Positions 18,113-26,136 of a stretch of 64,000 nt of DNA are shown here, piece after piece. The stretch comes from JACPYF01 sp964348695 (GTDB lineage Bacteria > Patescibacteriota > Saccharimonadia > Saccharimonadales > Saccharimonadaceae): NCBI GenBank assembly GCA_964348695.1, contig CAYGDI010000003.1, positions 1 to 64,000 on the forward strand, read 5' to 3'. The translations under genes were made by a program, and so were the position numbers. The notes below the pieces were generated by a model. That model did no database searches. It had not been told where the DNA came from and saw nothing but the letters and a program-made list of their open reading frames with translations. Numbering within the stretch: position 1 is the stretch's first letter; each line of letters begins with the position of its first letter.

Positions 18113-18220
18113 AGTCTCCTCCACTTATTGTCGTTTTATAACTCGCTTGACAATTTATGTCCTAGCAATGATTATAACTAAAGCATATCTAAAAATCCAC
18201 CCAAAAATGTAAAAATCACA

Positions 18221-18886
18221 ATGTTTGATAAACTCTTGCAAATCATAGCTCCTCACTACTGTTATTCATGCCAAAAAAAGAGCAGTATTTTGTGTGAAAG
18301 TTGTATATATAACATCACAATTGATACAAAAAACTGCTGTATTGAATGTCGAAAACCAAATCTAGACGGCACTTGCTATGCATGCGAGACAGGGTATTCA
18401 AAATCGTGGGTAGTTGCTGATAGGGAGGGTGAATTAGCCCGTTTGCTGCATGATTACAAATGGAATGGGGCCTTTGAAGCGCGACTGGTACTCGCTTCTT
18501 TACTGAATAACACACTCCCCTTGTTGCCAGATAATACTGTGATTGTTCCGATCCCGACAATCCCTCGACATAGGAGGATTCGGGGCTATGATCACGCTGA
18601 TTTGCTGGCACAATCTTTTGCCGATTTACGGAATTTGCCAAAAAAATCACTACTGCAGAGAAGAACTAATTCCGTACAGCATACCGCTGATAGAGCTCAG
18701 CGTATCGCGCAAGCCGAAAAAGCGTTCTATTGCTCACAAAAAGTAAAAAGCAGCGACATATACCTTGTTGTTGACGATATTATCACCACTGGTTCAACAG
18801 TATCAGCAGCAGCTTCGGTTCTGCGACAAGCAGGAGCGTCGGAGGTGTGGGTAGCAGCGGTTGCTCGACAACCTTTTCAAGTTTGA
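18221..18886 (+). CDS. comF: ComF family phosphoribosyltransferase-like protein
   Basis: A 221-aa cytoplasmic protein of the ComF/GntX family, associated with DNA uptake in competent bacteria. An N-terminal zinc-ribbon has Cys pairs at residues 14/17, 25/28, 40/43 and 52/55. The PRTase fold has the PRPP loop VVDDIITTGST at 183-193 and RIRGYDHADLLA near 119-130. No other competence genes are next to it. CPR bacteria are thought to take up DNA from outside, and the T4SS-like locus upstream makes a link tempting, but that is inference. Confidence 0.93.
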   Translation: MFDKLLQIIAPHYCYSCQKKSSILCESCIYNITIDTKNCCIECRKPNLDGTCYACETGYSKSWVVADREGELARLLHDYKWNGAFEARLVLASLLNNTLPLLPDNTVIVPIPTIPRHRRIRGYDHADLLAQSFADLRNLPKKSLLQRRTNSVQHTADRAQRIAQAEKAFYCSQKVKSSDIYLVVDDIITTGSTVSAAASVLRQAGASEVWVAAVARQPFQV

Positions 18887-18902
18887 CCGATTGATTGTAT
18901 TG

Positions 18903-19330
18903 TTATTTATTTTTCATATCGTATGCAAGTGCAATAAACATGGGTCCTGTAATCAAGGCGTATAGCCCTAGGATTCATACAAATGCAAGCACCCCACTAA
19001 CTATTAGGACAAGTCCTGCTATTAGTACGAATGCAGCAAATGCAATACCAATATGCCGTAGTAAGTATACATCTACACCGATCTCAACTACACTTAGTAG
19101 AATTGTTGGTACTCGGGAAGAAAAGAAACTTTTGCATTACCGATATTGGTTAGTCCCACCACAACACTTGCTACGTACAGCAATGTAACAATTGTTAGAG
19201 CTGGCCAGAATACAGCCACCAACCCAAACAGGATTGCTACGATCCCATGTAGAGCGAGTACGCCCCGCAGATGATATTTGACTCATTTGGTATCTGCTAT
19301 AGATATAAGCTTTTTTAGGAGGTTGTCAAA
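18903..19330 (-). pseudogene. decayed HdeD/DUF308 membrane protein gene
   Basis: Minus-strand translation gives HdeD/DUF308-like segments in two frames: LRGVLALHGIVAILFGLVAV and FWPALTIVTLLYVASVVVG, then, after a frameshift near 19090-19100, AFAAFVLIAGLVLIVSG and ILGLYALITGPMFIALAYDM. Two in-frame TGA codons (19283-19285 and 18975-18977) interrupt it; both sit where Trp would be plausible, so TGG to TGA changes are likely. No good start codon is left. It lies directly behind the 299-aa gene. The short plus-strand frames here are shadows. This fills an otherwise empty 469-bp gap. Confidence 0.75.
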
Positions 19331-19355
19331 TGGTAATCTTTTACTAGTTATACTA

Positions 19356-20255
19356 CTAAGGCTGGTAATCTACATTCAGAGAAGAACATGCCTGCGACGA
19401 ACTAGCTGAGCCTAATGAAGTTATTACTACTTTTCCTGAAAAGATTCTTCCGTCAGAACCTTCACCCTCCCAGCTTCTATAGGCAATTTGCGCAGCACCA
19501 GCACTACAGTATCCATATGCGATTCCCCCACCCGTTACAATATTTCCGCTAAGTTTTATATCTTCTGAAATACTCGACTCAGGATAAGTAGCAAAATCCT
19601 GTAGCGTCTTCGGGTAGTCGCCATTAGTTGCATAGTATGCTTCCGCAAGTTTCGTCAACTTATTTGCATCGGAGACGAGTCTTTTTTCTTGCCAGGGTAT
19701 GGGCTCGTTTGAGTTACTCCCATTACTGTAATTTGATCCCTGAGAATTTAGCAGGCTTCCTGAATTGGCGGCAAATATTAAAAATAGCACTATGCTGGTA
19801 ATTAATAGCAGTGTTGTTATGATACTGCCTACAAAGCCAATAGAACCAAGTCTGGTTGATACACCGGCCGCATTTGATTTATTGCGTGACACCATGCCGA
19901 AGACGATTCCTATTATAGGGAATACAAACATAAATATAATACTTAGAATACCAGTTATCTTACCTGGATTGTCGATTGATATCTGAGATAATGAATTTGA
20001 ATTTACAGACTGGTGCGACACAGTATCAGTCTGTGGCTGCGCATGAAGTGTAGCTGGGAGATGAATGTCTGAGGGCTTTACGTCTGAATGTATAGGTGTG
20101 ATATTTGTACCACTATTGGAATTGGATGTACTTTCGGTTTGTGAGGGAGGTGTAGTTACTTCAGTTTCTTGTGGTGTGCTTGGTTTGCGGTCAGACTGGA
20201 TAGAAACTATGTTCGGGTTGTTCGGAGATGGTTGTTTATTTTGATTTGGGTTCAT
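19356..20255 (-). CDS. membrane protein with DUF4190-like helices and a pseudopilin-like C-domain
   Basis: 299 aa. Residues 1-95 are Pro/Ser/Thr/Gln rich and disordered. Two transmembrane helices (about 100-122 and 140-167) flank a GMVSRNKSNA loop in the manner of DUF4190 proteins. The C-terminal 120 residues, outside the membrane, contain LAEAYYATNGDYPKTLQDF, like type II/IV pseudopilins, and two Cys. No prepilin peptidase site is seen, so it is not itself a type IV pilin. It ends 26 nt before the DUF308 pseudogene remnant. Function unknown. Confidence 0.78.
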   Translation of the reverse strand: MNPNQNKQPSPNNPNIVSIQSDRKPSTPQETEVTTPPSQTESTSNSNSGTNITPIHSDVKPSDIHLPATLHAQPQTDTVSHQSVNSNSLSQISIDNPGKITGILSIIFMFVFPIIGIVFGMVSRNKSNAAGVSTRLGSIGFVGSIITTLLLITSIVLFLIFAANSGSLLNSQGSNYSNGSNSNEPIPWQEKRLVSDANKLTKLAEAYYATNGDYPKTLQDFATYPESSISEDIKLSGNIVTGGGIAYGYCSAGAAQIAYRSWEGEGSDGRIFSGKVVITSLGSASSSQACSSLNVDYQP

Positions 20256-20342
20256 ATCTTAGCTTTCTTTAAATGGTAGCTACATTTTAGCATAATCATT
20301 TAATGTTATGATAGAAGCCTAAATAGCAAATATTTTGTTAGT

Positions 20343-20470
20343 GATATCGCTTCAGTATATTCCGACTAGGATAGCTGGCTGTACCCTTCCACTTCAATGA
20401 AGCTCGAAGTAACTACCTGCGTTAGTTCCTTGTGATCGAACTCAAGACTGCGCTTACTTACACCATCAAG
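20343..20470 (-). repeat. diverged tRNA-adjacent repeat, copy C
   Basis: Non-coding stretch between the 299-aa gene and the tRNA-Arg terminator. It shares blocks such as TATCGCTTCA, CTCGAAGTAAC and CCTGCGTTAG with the sequences 3' of the two tRNA-Ser genes (25846-25980 and 63501-63600). Similarity is low and was judged by eye. Confidence 0.35.
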
Positions 20471-20492
20471 TCGCAAGTACAAATTATCAAAA

Positions 20493-20537
20493 GTACCACA
20501 TAAAAACCCCAGCAATGCTGAGGTTTTTATGTGGTAC
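20493..20537. terminator. long hairpin terminating tRNA-Arg
   Basis: A 22-bp stem with one mismatch (arms 20493-20514 and 20516-20537, core CCACATAAAAACC). The right arm includes the encoded CCA and discriminator of the minus-strand tRNA-Arg, so terminator folding and tRNA 3'-end formation compete in the precursor. Confidence 0.75.
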
Positions 20538-20608
20538 GCCCGGCAAGATTCGAACTTGCGACACCTGGTTCCGAAGACCAGTGCTCTAATCCACTGAGCT
20601 ACGGGCGC
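20532..20608 (-). tRNA. tRNA-Arg(TCG), CCA encoded
   Basis: Cloverleaf on the minus strand: acceptor GCGCCCG pairs with CGGGCGT (terminal G-U), D-arm GCTCAGTGGATTAGAGC, anticodon stem CTGGT/ACCAG with loop CTTCGGA (anticodon TCG), T-arm with GTTCGAATC. ACCA is encoded at the 3' end (20532-20535). Confidence 0.95.
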
Positions 20609-20689
20609 TCGTGCCGTGGCAAAGTGCCACGACTAAATAAAGGTACTTTCTCTTTTCAAGAGAACAGGATTGATTTTAACAGAGATACC

Positions 20690-21247
20690 CTATAGTCGCA
20701 AACGTCGCAACAAAGTGTCCATCGTATCTGGACGCAAGTCTTCCATTGGCAGATGCGCACCGAGAATATCAACTATTTGTTCACCGTCATTTTCGCTAAA
20801 ATATATTGTAAGAGATTGCCCAAAACGTTTTGTAGGTGTCAAGACAATCGAAAATAAACCACCATCTTCTATCACGCCAAAAGAACGGAAAGTATCGAAC
20901 GTATATAACTGTTCTCCAACATGTAGTCCATTGTCAGTCAAGCTATATTGTAAAATACGAGGCGCACGTCGTATATATACGATAAGTGCAATAGCCATCA
21001 CAACAATCAGTGCTGTAAAAGTCCATTTTTGTGTCCAAATGGAGATCCCGAGCAAGATCAACACGACCGCTCCAAATCCTGCGAACCATAAGCCATCTCG
21101 TTCGTGGTGTATGCCTTCTGAGGCTTCCCAATTAATCGGTTCAAATGTATTTATATCAGATGTCTTATCTGCAGCTTGAGGAGTAGCCGTTTGTGTTTGA
21201 ACGTCCTCCTGAGGTTGCCAATAATTTTGCCCATCGTTTGGCTGCAT
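20690..21247 (-). CDS. two-helix membrane protein, unknown function
   Basis: 185 aa from the ATG at 21247. Residues 1-50 are polar (Gln/Thr/Asp). Two adjacent transmembrane helices (about 55-75 and 78-98) are followed by RRAPRILQYSLTDNG and a beta-rich C-terminal domain of about 80 residues, an arrangement seen in PH-like-domain membrane proteins (tentative). The longer in-frame start is rejected because an extended -10 promoter ends 6 nt before this ATG. The gene is divergent from the RDD gene. No catalytic motif. Confidence 0.75.
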   Translation of the reverse strand: MQPNDGQNYWQPQEDVQTQTATPQAADKTSDINTFEPINWEASEGIHHERDGLWFAGFGAVVLILLGISIWTQKWTFTALIVVMAIALIVYIRRAPRILQYSLTDNGLHVGEQLYTFDTFRSFGVIEDGGLFSIVLTPTKRFGQSLTIYFSENDGEQIVDILGAHLPMEDLRPDTMDTLLRRLRL

Positions 21248-21253
21248 GTGTGT

Positions 21254-21262
21254 ATTATAACA
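21254..21262 (-). promoter_or_regulatory. extended -10 promoter, leaderless gene
   Basis: TGTTATAAT on the minus strand (TATAAT at 21254-21259), 6 nt before the ATG at 21247. No clear -35; no Shine-Dalgarno site can fit. Confidence 0.65.
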
Positions 21263-21307
21263 CCCTAGACAGTTCAAGTGCGAGTATTTGACGGGAGTGT
21301 TGATAAA

Positions 21308-21337
21308 TTGACACAAGCGTGTTGATCTGATTAAATA
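21308..21337 (+). promoter_or_regulatory. promoter of the RDD gene
   Basis: TTGACA at 21308-21313, an 18-nt spacer, TAAATA at 21332-21337; the ATG is at 21368. The same TTGACW-18-TAAATA pattern recurs before the hydrolase gene at 57382. Confidence 0.6.
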
Positions 21338-21367
21338 CAGGCATAACTAATCAAAAACACAAACAAC

Positions 21368-22663
21368 ATGAACCCAAACGAACAACAAACGCCACTAGAA
21401 CCAGCTGCACCGCAGCAAGAACAGTTGCCACCCAAGCCAACTGTATTGCAGCAAATGCCAACTAGCCCTGAAGCTCCGGTGCAGTCTATCGCTTATGGGG
21501 GTAGGTTTGATAGGTTCATGGCCTATATAGTAGACTCGATTCTCATTTCACTACTACTTTTTGCTACATTTATCCCAGCCATACTACTAGGCAGTTTCGT
21601 GATAGTCGGTGTTTCCGAAGATGCAGGTACTATCGTAGTGCTGCTGTTGATGATAGCTTCTGTTTTGTTGTCGTATTGGGTGATTCGCATCAGACCAGTT
21701 ATCAAGACAGGGCAAACTATGGGCAAAAAATTGCTACATCTAAAAGTTGTCAAAGAAAACGGTCAACCACTATCCCCTGGTAGCGTATGGGCTAGGGAGA
21801 TTGCGCTGATTATTAGTGGGTCTATTAGTTTTCTTTTCTTTGTGTTTGTTGCGCCAATCCTCTTTACCCTCAAACGACAAGGTGTTCATGATATGATAGT
21901 CGGCTCTATTGTCGTTTCAGCAAATCCAGTTGTAGCATCTCAACCTACTCAAAATCCTCAGGCTTATCCGACGACGACCGTACCTGCGAGCAGCAACAAA
22001 GGACTCAAGGTCGCTCTGATTGTAGGTGTATTTGTTCTCCTAGTACTGCCGCTTGCCGCATCTGTTGTTATAGTTGCATTTAGTGGTATACAGAAAAAAG
22101 CGCAAGAAGCCGCCAAGCAAGCGGATTCAAAGGTAGAATTGGTAGAGAGACTAGCGACAGACAAAGGCAGGACAGTATCAGTACTCGTTCCAAGCACGTG
22201 GAAAGAGAGTGGTGATATCTATGGTAGCTCTTCAGAAAATGAAAAAAACTATCTAGCAGGATCTTCGCTTGATGAATTTAAAAAAGTCACTCTCGAGATC
22301 TTGGCAACAGAAATAGCAATGCCACCCACTATCGCTGAATCCATATTCGAGCAAACAAAAGCTCAGACTTTGGCTTCCGAAGAAGCTGCTCTAGAAATAG
22401 AACTGGAATCTGCAGGCAAGACAAACTGCGATGTTGAGACCAAAGAGTACCCAGGTCTCAAAGATCGTAATTTTGGTCTATTATTCACGTATAGTTGTGA
22501 TGTGACAAAATCTGACGAGAAAACAACACAAACTTTAGATGGGGTACGTGCCGTTATTCACCAACAAGATGGAACACGTATACAGTTTGAGCTCGAAAAT
22601 GCAGAACCAAACAAGCTCGATAAAAAAACCTTTGACAGTATCGTCGCCAGTCTCGATTTTTAG
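21368..22663 (+). CDS. RDD family membrane protein with extracytoplasmic tail
   Basis: 431 aa. Residues 1-35 are Pro/Gln rich. The RDD domain covers about 38-185: GGRFDRFMAYIVDSILI with the Arg/Asp/Asp signature, three to four helices, GQTMGKKLLHLKVV and LKRQGVHDMIVG. A further transmembrane helix near 213-240 is followed by about 190 residues outside the membrane, predicted as a single globular domain with two Cys. RDD proteins are poorly characterised; some act in ion transport or stress, and I cannot assign one of these roles. A terminator follows at 22797. Confidence 0.85.
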   Translation: MNPNEQQTPLEPAAPQQEQLPPKPTVLQQMPTSPEAPVQSIAYGGRFDRFMAYIVDSILISLLLFATFIPAILLGSFVIVGVSEDAGTIVVLLLMIASVLLSYWVIRIRPVIKTGQTMGKKLLHLKVVKENGQPLSPGSVWAREIALIISGSISFLFFVFVAPILFTLKRQGVHDMIVGSIVVSANPVVASQPTQNPQAYPTTTVPASSNKGLKVALIVGVFVLLVLPLAASVVIVAFSGIQKKAQEAAKQADSKVELVERLATDKGRTVSVLVPSTWKESGDIYGSSSENEKNYLAGSSLDEFKKVTLEILATEIAMPPTIAESIFEQTKAQTLASEEAALEIELESAGKTNCDVETKEYPGLKDRNFGLLFTYSCDVTKSDEKTTQTLDGVRAVIHQQDGTRIQFELENAEPNKLDKKTFDSIVASLDF

Positions 22664-22731
22664 TGTGAGAATATTGAAGTAATTCGTCCTTTTGGACTCA
22701 TCAGCATAGGCACACATCTATGGTTACTCCC

Positions 22732-22774
22732 GAAGGTTGATATCTGGAGCTAGGCTCTACAGATAACAACCTTC
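22732..22774. repeat. long imperfect hairpin in intergenic region
   Basis: Arms GAAGGTTG...TATCTG GAGC and GCTC..CAGATA.CAACCTTC give about 18 pairs with small bulges and a 3-nt loop. It lies in the non-coding stretch 22664-22860 between the RDD gene and the GC-rich lemA gene. No poly-T follows on either strand, so it is not a simple terminator. A second hairpin (GGAGA/TCTCC, about 22780-22793) follows immediately. Confidence 0.6.
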
Positions 22775-22796
22775 CGGCGGAGACGAATCTCCACCG

Positions 22797-22836
22797 ACCT
22801 GTTCCCAGGTTTTTGTTTGAATGATAGGCTTCAAAC
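22797..22836. terminator. terminator of the RDD gene plus a further hairpin
   Basis: ACCTG (22797-22801), loop TTCC, CAGGT (22806-22810), then a T-rich tract on the plus strand. Next comes a 7-bp hairpin GTTTGAA/TTCAAAC (about 22815-22836), which may end transcription from the minus-strand lemA gene. Confidence 0.6.
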
Positions 22837-22860
22837 TACCTTTCCTACTTTTTTCAGCAA

Positions 22861-23508
22861 CTACTGATCTGCGAACGGATCAGTATTGTCGATCTTGCCT
22901 GTGTCGCGGCCGCTTTGTGCGTCCTCAACAACAACCAAGGTACGCATCTGGCTGAGTGCGGCCTTGCCAGTGACCGGCTTGCCGGCAACTGTGATCTCGA
23001 GGTCCTCGTTGGGGTATTTCTTGCCCCCAAAGGTACGAACCTTGAATGATCCAGTTCGCCACTGGTTGAACTGAGTGACGCCACGCTGCAGAATGGCCTG
23101 AGAGTCGCGGAAGTCTGTTCGACATCCATTGATGATGATCATCACGTCCTGAAAGGACTTCGACAGCCCGGACGTATCCGGGTAGGCTTCCGTAATAGCG
23201 CTGAACAATGAGCCTCCACCTGGCTGAGCACTGGTGTTTCCAGTGTACCGACCCTTGACGGCGTCGGTAATCACCTTGTCCAGCGCATCGGTCTGTGCTT
23301 TGGTAGCGCCGACCGACTGCTTGGTTTTCACCAGGCAGTCCGACAGGATGTTGGTCGTGTCGTTGTAGTAGGTGATCAGATCCTGCTGCTTCTTGTTGCC
23401 GTCGTTTGTGACGCTGTTGCTGATCACAAAGTAGAGCAGGCCAAGGAGCAGTACAGCTCCAATCGCGCCGAACCACTTGAACTTCTTGATTGCTTCAAGA
23501 GCTGTCAT
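22861..23508 (-). CDS. lemA: LemA family protein
   Basis: 215 aa. One N-terminal transmembrane helix (about 12-32) and an extracytoplasmic helical bundle (NDGNKKQQDLITYYNDTTNI and onward) typical of LemA proteins, whose function is not settled. An unusual Asp-rich C-terminus ends the chain. It is 23 nt downstream of the TPM-like gene, and LemA and TPM genes are often neighbours. Codons end mostly in G or C, unlike the flanking genes, and the base composition is visibly more GC rich. Both genes of the pair share this, which suggests joint acquisition. Confidence 0.75.
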   Translation of the reverse strand: MTALEAIKKFKWFGAIGAVLLLGLLYFVISNSVTNDGNKKQQDLITYYNDTTNILSDCLVKTKQSVGATKAQTDALDKVITDAVKGRYTGNTSAQPGGGSLFSAITEAYPDTSGLSKSFQDVMIIINGCRTDFRDSQAILQRGVTQFNQWRTGSFKVRTFGGKKYPNEDLEITVAGKPVTGKAALSQMRTLVVVEDAQSGRDTGKIDNTDPFADQ

Positions 23509-23531
23509 GTACTTCTCTCTTTCGAGTTGAT

Positions 23532-24989
23532 TTATCGATACGAATCGGACGAATCGAATGACTCATCCTTGGACTTGTTTGACGTTGTGATGACGTACGA
23601 AAGTGGGTCATAGCTAAGCAGAGCCCACCAAATAAACAAGGACAGGAATAGAACAATGAAGAACATGAAGATCTTTGATCCAGTTTTCACCGGAACGAGA
23701 TCTTTTAGCTCGACATATCCAACTCCTACTTCCCCTGCGTCCTCGCACTTCATGCATGGCCGCTTGTATGGAAAATCGACGAGCACAGTTTTACCAACCA
23801 AGCCCGCCGAATTGTGGTCGTACTTGACCTTCAGCTTCTTCCCGTTGCTAAAGACACTTGTTGGAACGTTCCCGAACAAAGCATCTGGTTCAAACGGAGT
23901 TTGCTTCAGCCTCAGACTGAGCGCCGTCAACATCGCTCCGTTTCCTTGGGGCATTCCAGTAGCTGCACGCGACCACTCGACGGTTTTGCCGTCAGCGCCC
24001 ACGCCAATTGCCAGAATGATTCCATTCTTTGAAATACTCCATTTACCAAGACTCGTCCAGTAGGCCTTTAGGGCTGTGATGTAGTCGTCTGGGTTGCTTA
24101 CCTTGCTGGCGGGCATCAGAACAACGTGCATGTCACCCTGTAGGTCACTACCTAGAGCTGCGTTCAGCCGCATCAGTCGGTCATTCCACTGGGGAATGTT
24201 GTCGACTTTGAGACCTCCAACAGCTTGGAGTTTGGTTGCTTGCATGCCGTAGTCGTACAGAACATCATCGCCCAACTTGTCAGTGTGCTTTGGGAGCAAA
24301 CTGATCTTTTGGTACTTTGCGATGCTGCCACTGTACTTTTTGTACAGGTCACTTTCGCTTGCAAGAATGAAGTTGGCGTATTTGAAAACCCCTGTTACGG
24401 GATCACTCATACCAGCTTCAAGATTTTGCTTTGCGTTGACCCAACGTGTCGGAGCTTCGCGCGGGACATCACCAGGGATGCTACGTCCACCTCTCCACGG
24501 CTGTGGGTTGGCTTCGAAGTAATTGTCCCCGATTGTGATTGTTCGCCCGAGATTGTCATCCAACACGTAATCGAACTCGTAGGTTGCATAAGGGCAGTGA
24601 TGATCGATCACCTCGGTGTATGCAGCTCTAGTCTGGCGACCTTCGCTGTCGTACTGTGCCGGGTGATAAATGTATTCTGTGTCACACACGTATGTATGAG
24701 AACAAGAACCATCCTTTTCACATCTGTCCGGTACAACCCTGGCTTGCGTGACGCTGCCGTTGTAGAACTCCTTGTAGCCGTTGATCGCACTGTTGCGCGA
24801 CAAATTTGGCCCTATCCACATCGTCACAATTATCGCAACTGCGATAGTAGCGACTGTCCCGAGAACGAATTCTGGGGCTGTGATGCGGTTTGGGCGGCCG
24901 ATGTAGCTCTGCAGATCGTACTTGTGTGCTAGCCATGCGACTAGTCCACCAGCGATCAGGGCAGCTACAATGCTCGTCAATGTGAGCAC
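23532..24989 (-). CDS. membrane protein with a TPM-like domain, GC-rich
   Basis: 485 aa from GTG at 24989 with GAGGTGA 6 nt upstream. Two N-terminal helices (about 4-22 and 42-62), a Cys-containing extracytoplasmic region (residues 85-135, paired Cys), then a section (about 255-365, VVLMPASKVSNPDDYITALK, NGIILAIGVG) that resembles TPM domains by pattern and by its lemA neighbour. A CxxC (KRPCMKCEDAG) and a terminal transmembrane helix near 440-462 follow. The TPM call is tentative. The GC-rich coding sequence contrasts with the AT-rich promoter upstream. Confidence 0.6.
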   Translation of the reverse strand: MLTLTSIVAALIAGGLVAWLAHKYDLQSYIGRPNRITAPEFVLGTVATIAVAIIVTMWIGPNLSRNSAINGYKEFYNGSVTQARVVPDRCEKDGSCSHTYVCDTEYIYHPAQYDSEGRQTRAAYTEVIDHHCPYATYEFDYVLDDNLGRTITIGDNYFEANPQPWRGGRSIPGDVPREAPTRWVNAKQNLEAGMSDPVTGVFKYANFILASESDLYKKYSGSIAKYQKISLLPKHTDKLGDDVLYDYGMQATKLQAVGGLKVDNIPQWNDRLMRLNAALGSDLQGDMHVVLMPASKVSNPDDYITALKAYWTSLGKWSISKNGIILAIGVGADGKTVEWSRAATGMPQGNGAMLTALSLRLKQTPFEPDALFGNVPTSVFSNGKKLKVKYDHNSAGLVGKTVLVDFPYKRPCMKCEDAGEVGVGYVELKDLVPVKTGSKIFMFFIVLFLSLFIWWALLSYDPLSYVITTSNKSKDESFDSSDSYR

Positions 24990-25059
24990 AATATCACCTC
25001 ATTTGGTTGCTGAAATTGTTAAGGACCACCTCTCACCAAAAAAGGTGATTAGTAGTATT

Positions 25060-25088
25060 ATTGTAACACATTATATAATATTTTGCAA
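25060..25088 (-). promoter_or_regulatory. promoter of the TPM-like/lemA pair
   Basis: Minus strand: TTGCAA (25083-25088), 17-nt spacer, TACAAT (25060-25065). The same hexamers and spacing as the groES promoter. A hairpin (CACC/GGTG around a T run, about 25036-25049) lies in the leader before the GTG start. Confidence 0.65.
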
Positions 25089-25123
25089 GTAATGATATCT
25101 ATAAAGGCTACTATTTGTAGAGC

Positions 25124-25804
25124 TTACTGTCGATCTCGCCTGATCTGATCGAAGACTTTTTGAGATTCGGTGCGCATATCAGCTACAAGTATATCCGCTG
25201 CGTCGTTAGATGGGATTGGTTCTTCTATCCCCAGTCCGACGGATGCGATATCGCACCTACTAGCCGTGATAAAACCAATTAGTTCGCCATTTTCTTCGCT
25301 AGAATCAAACTCTTCGTAACTAGCTGTTACGCCATCTGAACAAAGGGTTTCCCCCTCGTCAGTCTCCAGCCTAACAGAGGTAGATTGTATACTTGTATCA
25401 GCCTCTTCATTTTCTATGAGGACTGCTGCAACATCGCCGGATCGGAACTTTTTATTACCTACACCTTTTTTCATAGTGATATTGATCGTGCGATTGCTGT
25501 TTTCACTAAAAAGACGCAGTTCTTTTTGCCCTTTTGAAGGTTCATACCAAAACGCATAATCTCTGTTTTTCTGCGCAAAACGGGCAGCCTTTTTGCCTAA
25601 ACTTGCCATAGCGGGATGAAATCTATCTCTTAGTATTTGTTCTCTTGTTTCTTCCTGTAGAGCTATTTTTTTGCCCAATTCTTCTTTTGAAGGGCCTCCA
25701 CAGCCAGCTGCCATAAGCGCAACGGATATTAAGCCAGAGGCAATAAGTTTTTTTGGTGAGGTATTGAAACGGTGACCTTCGTTTTGCTCCACTGTGGTGT
25801 TCAT
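25124..25804 (-). CDS. secreted lipoprotein, unknown function
   Basis: 226 aa. A lipoprotein signal peptide with lipobox LMAAGC gives lipidated Cys near residue 34, followed by GGPSKEELGKK. The mature part is charged and helical at first, then mixed, with two further Cys (LCSDG and SRCDIAS) that could form a disulfide. No domain recognised. A TATAAA box 8 nt before the ATG suggests a leaderless message. It is separated from the GC-rich TPM-like gene by a promoter region, and its base composition is that of the bulk genome. Confidence 0.8.
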   Translation of the reverse strand: MNTTVEQNEGHRFNTSPKKLIASGLISVALMAAGCGGPSKEELGKKIALQEETREQILRDRFHPAMASLGKKAARFAQKNRDYAFWYEPSKGQKELRLFSENSNRTINITMKKGVGNKKFRSGDVAAVLIENEEADTSIQSTSVRLETDEGETLCSDGVTASYEEFDSSEENGELIGFITASRCDIASVGLGIEEPIPSNDAADILVADMRTESQKVFDQIRRDRQ

Positions 25805-25845
25805 GGGGTTATTTTATAATGAAAAGTGGAATTAGGCAAGAGTGT

Positions 25846-25980
25846 GGATGGGGTATCGCTTCACTACGTTACGCTCCTTCGCTCAATCTTTCTCGGAACA
25901 AGTTCCTGCGAGAGATTTCGCTACGCCGAACGCAACGGTTTGCGCCAGCCAAGCTGTCGCCCGTGGGTTCGTAAAATCAC
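25846..25980 (-). repeat. diverged tRNA-adjacent repeat, copy A
   Basis: Non-coding stretch 3' of tRNA-Ser(TGA). By eye it aligns with 63501-63600, 3' of tRNA-Ser(GGA): both have CGCTCA, CTCG.A.CAAG, CTGCG, TTCGCTAC.CCGAAC and end TGGGTTC..AAATCAC. A looser third copy is at 20343-20470. Confidence 0.5.
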
Positions 25981-25986
25981 ACAGCA

Positions 25987-26022
25987 TTAAAAATAACTGA
26001 GTAGGTACTCAGTTATTTTTAA
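25987..26022. terminator. perfect palindromic terminator next to tRNA-Ser
   Basis: Two 17-nt arms (TTAAAAATAACTGAGTA at 25987-26003 and its complement at 26006-26022) around GG. The T-rich right side ends transcription of the minus-strand tRNA-Ser; symmetric, so it may work both ways. Confidence 0.8.
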
Positions 26023-26112
<90 letters not shown>

Positions 26113-26136
26113 GTACTTCAGACATTTTAACAGATA

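Noticed and set aside
18895..19188. Plus-strand frame of 97 codons
   Set aside because: It is antisense to the DUF308 remnant and shows no protein-like features.
18903..19330. TGA read as Trp or Gly in the DUF308 region
   Set aside because: TGA ends many clear genes here (for example 14575, 18886, 28970, 31125), and a frameshift is also present, so it is a pseudogene.
22861..24989. Assembly contamination by a GC-rich organism
   Set aside because: The AT-rich promoter and hairpin-rich borders match the surrounding style, and the reading is continuous. Contamination would need read-level checks to exclude fully.
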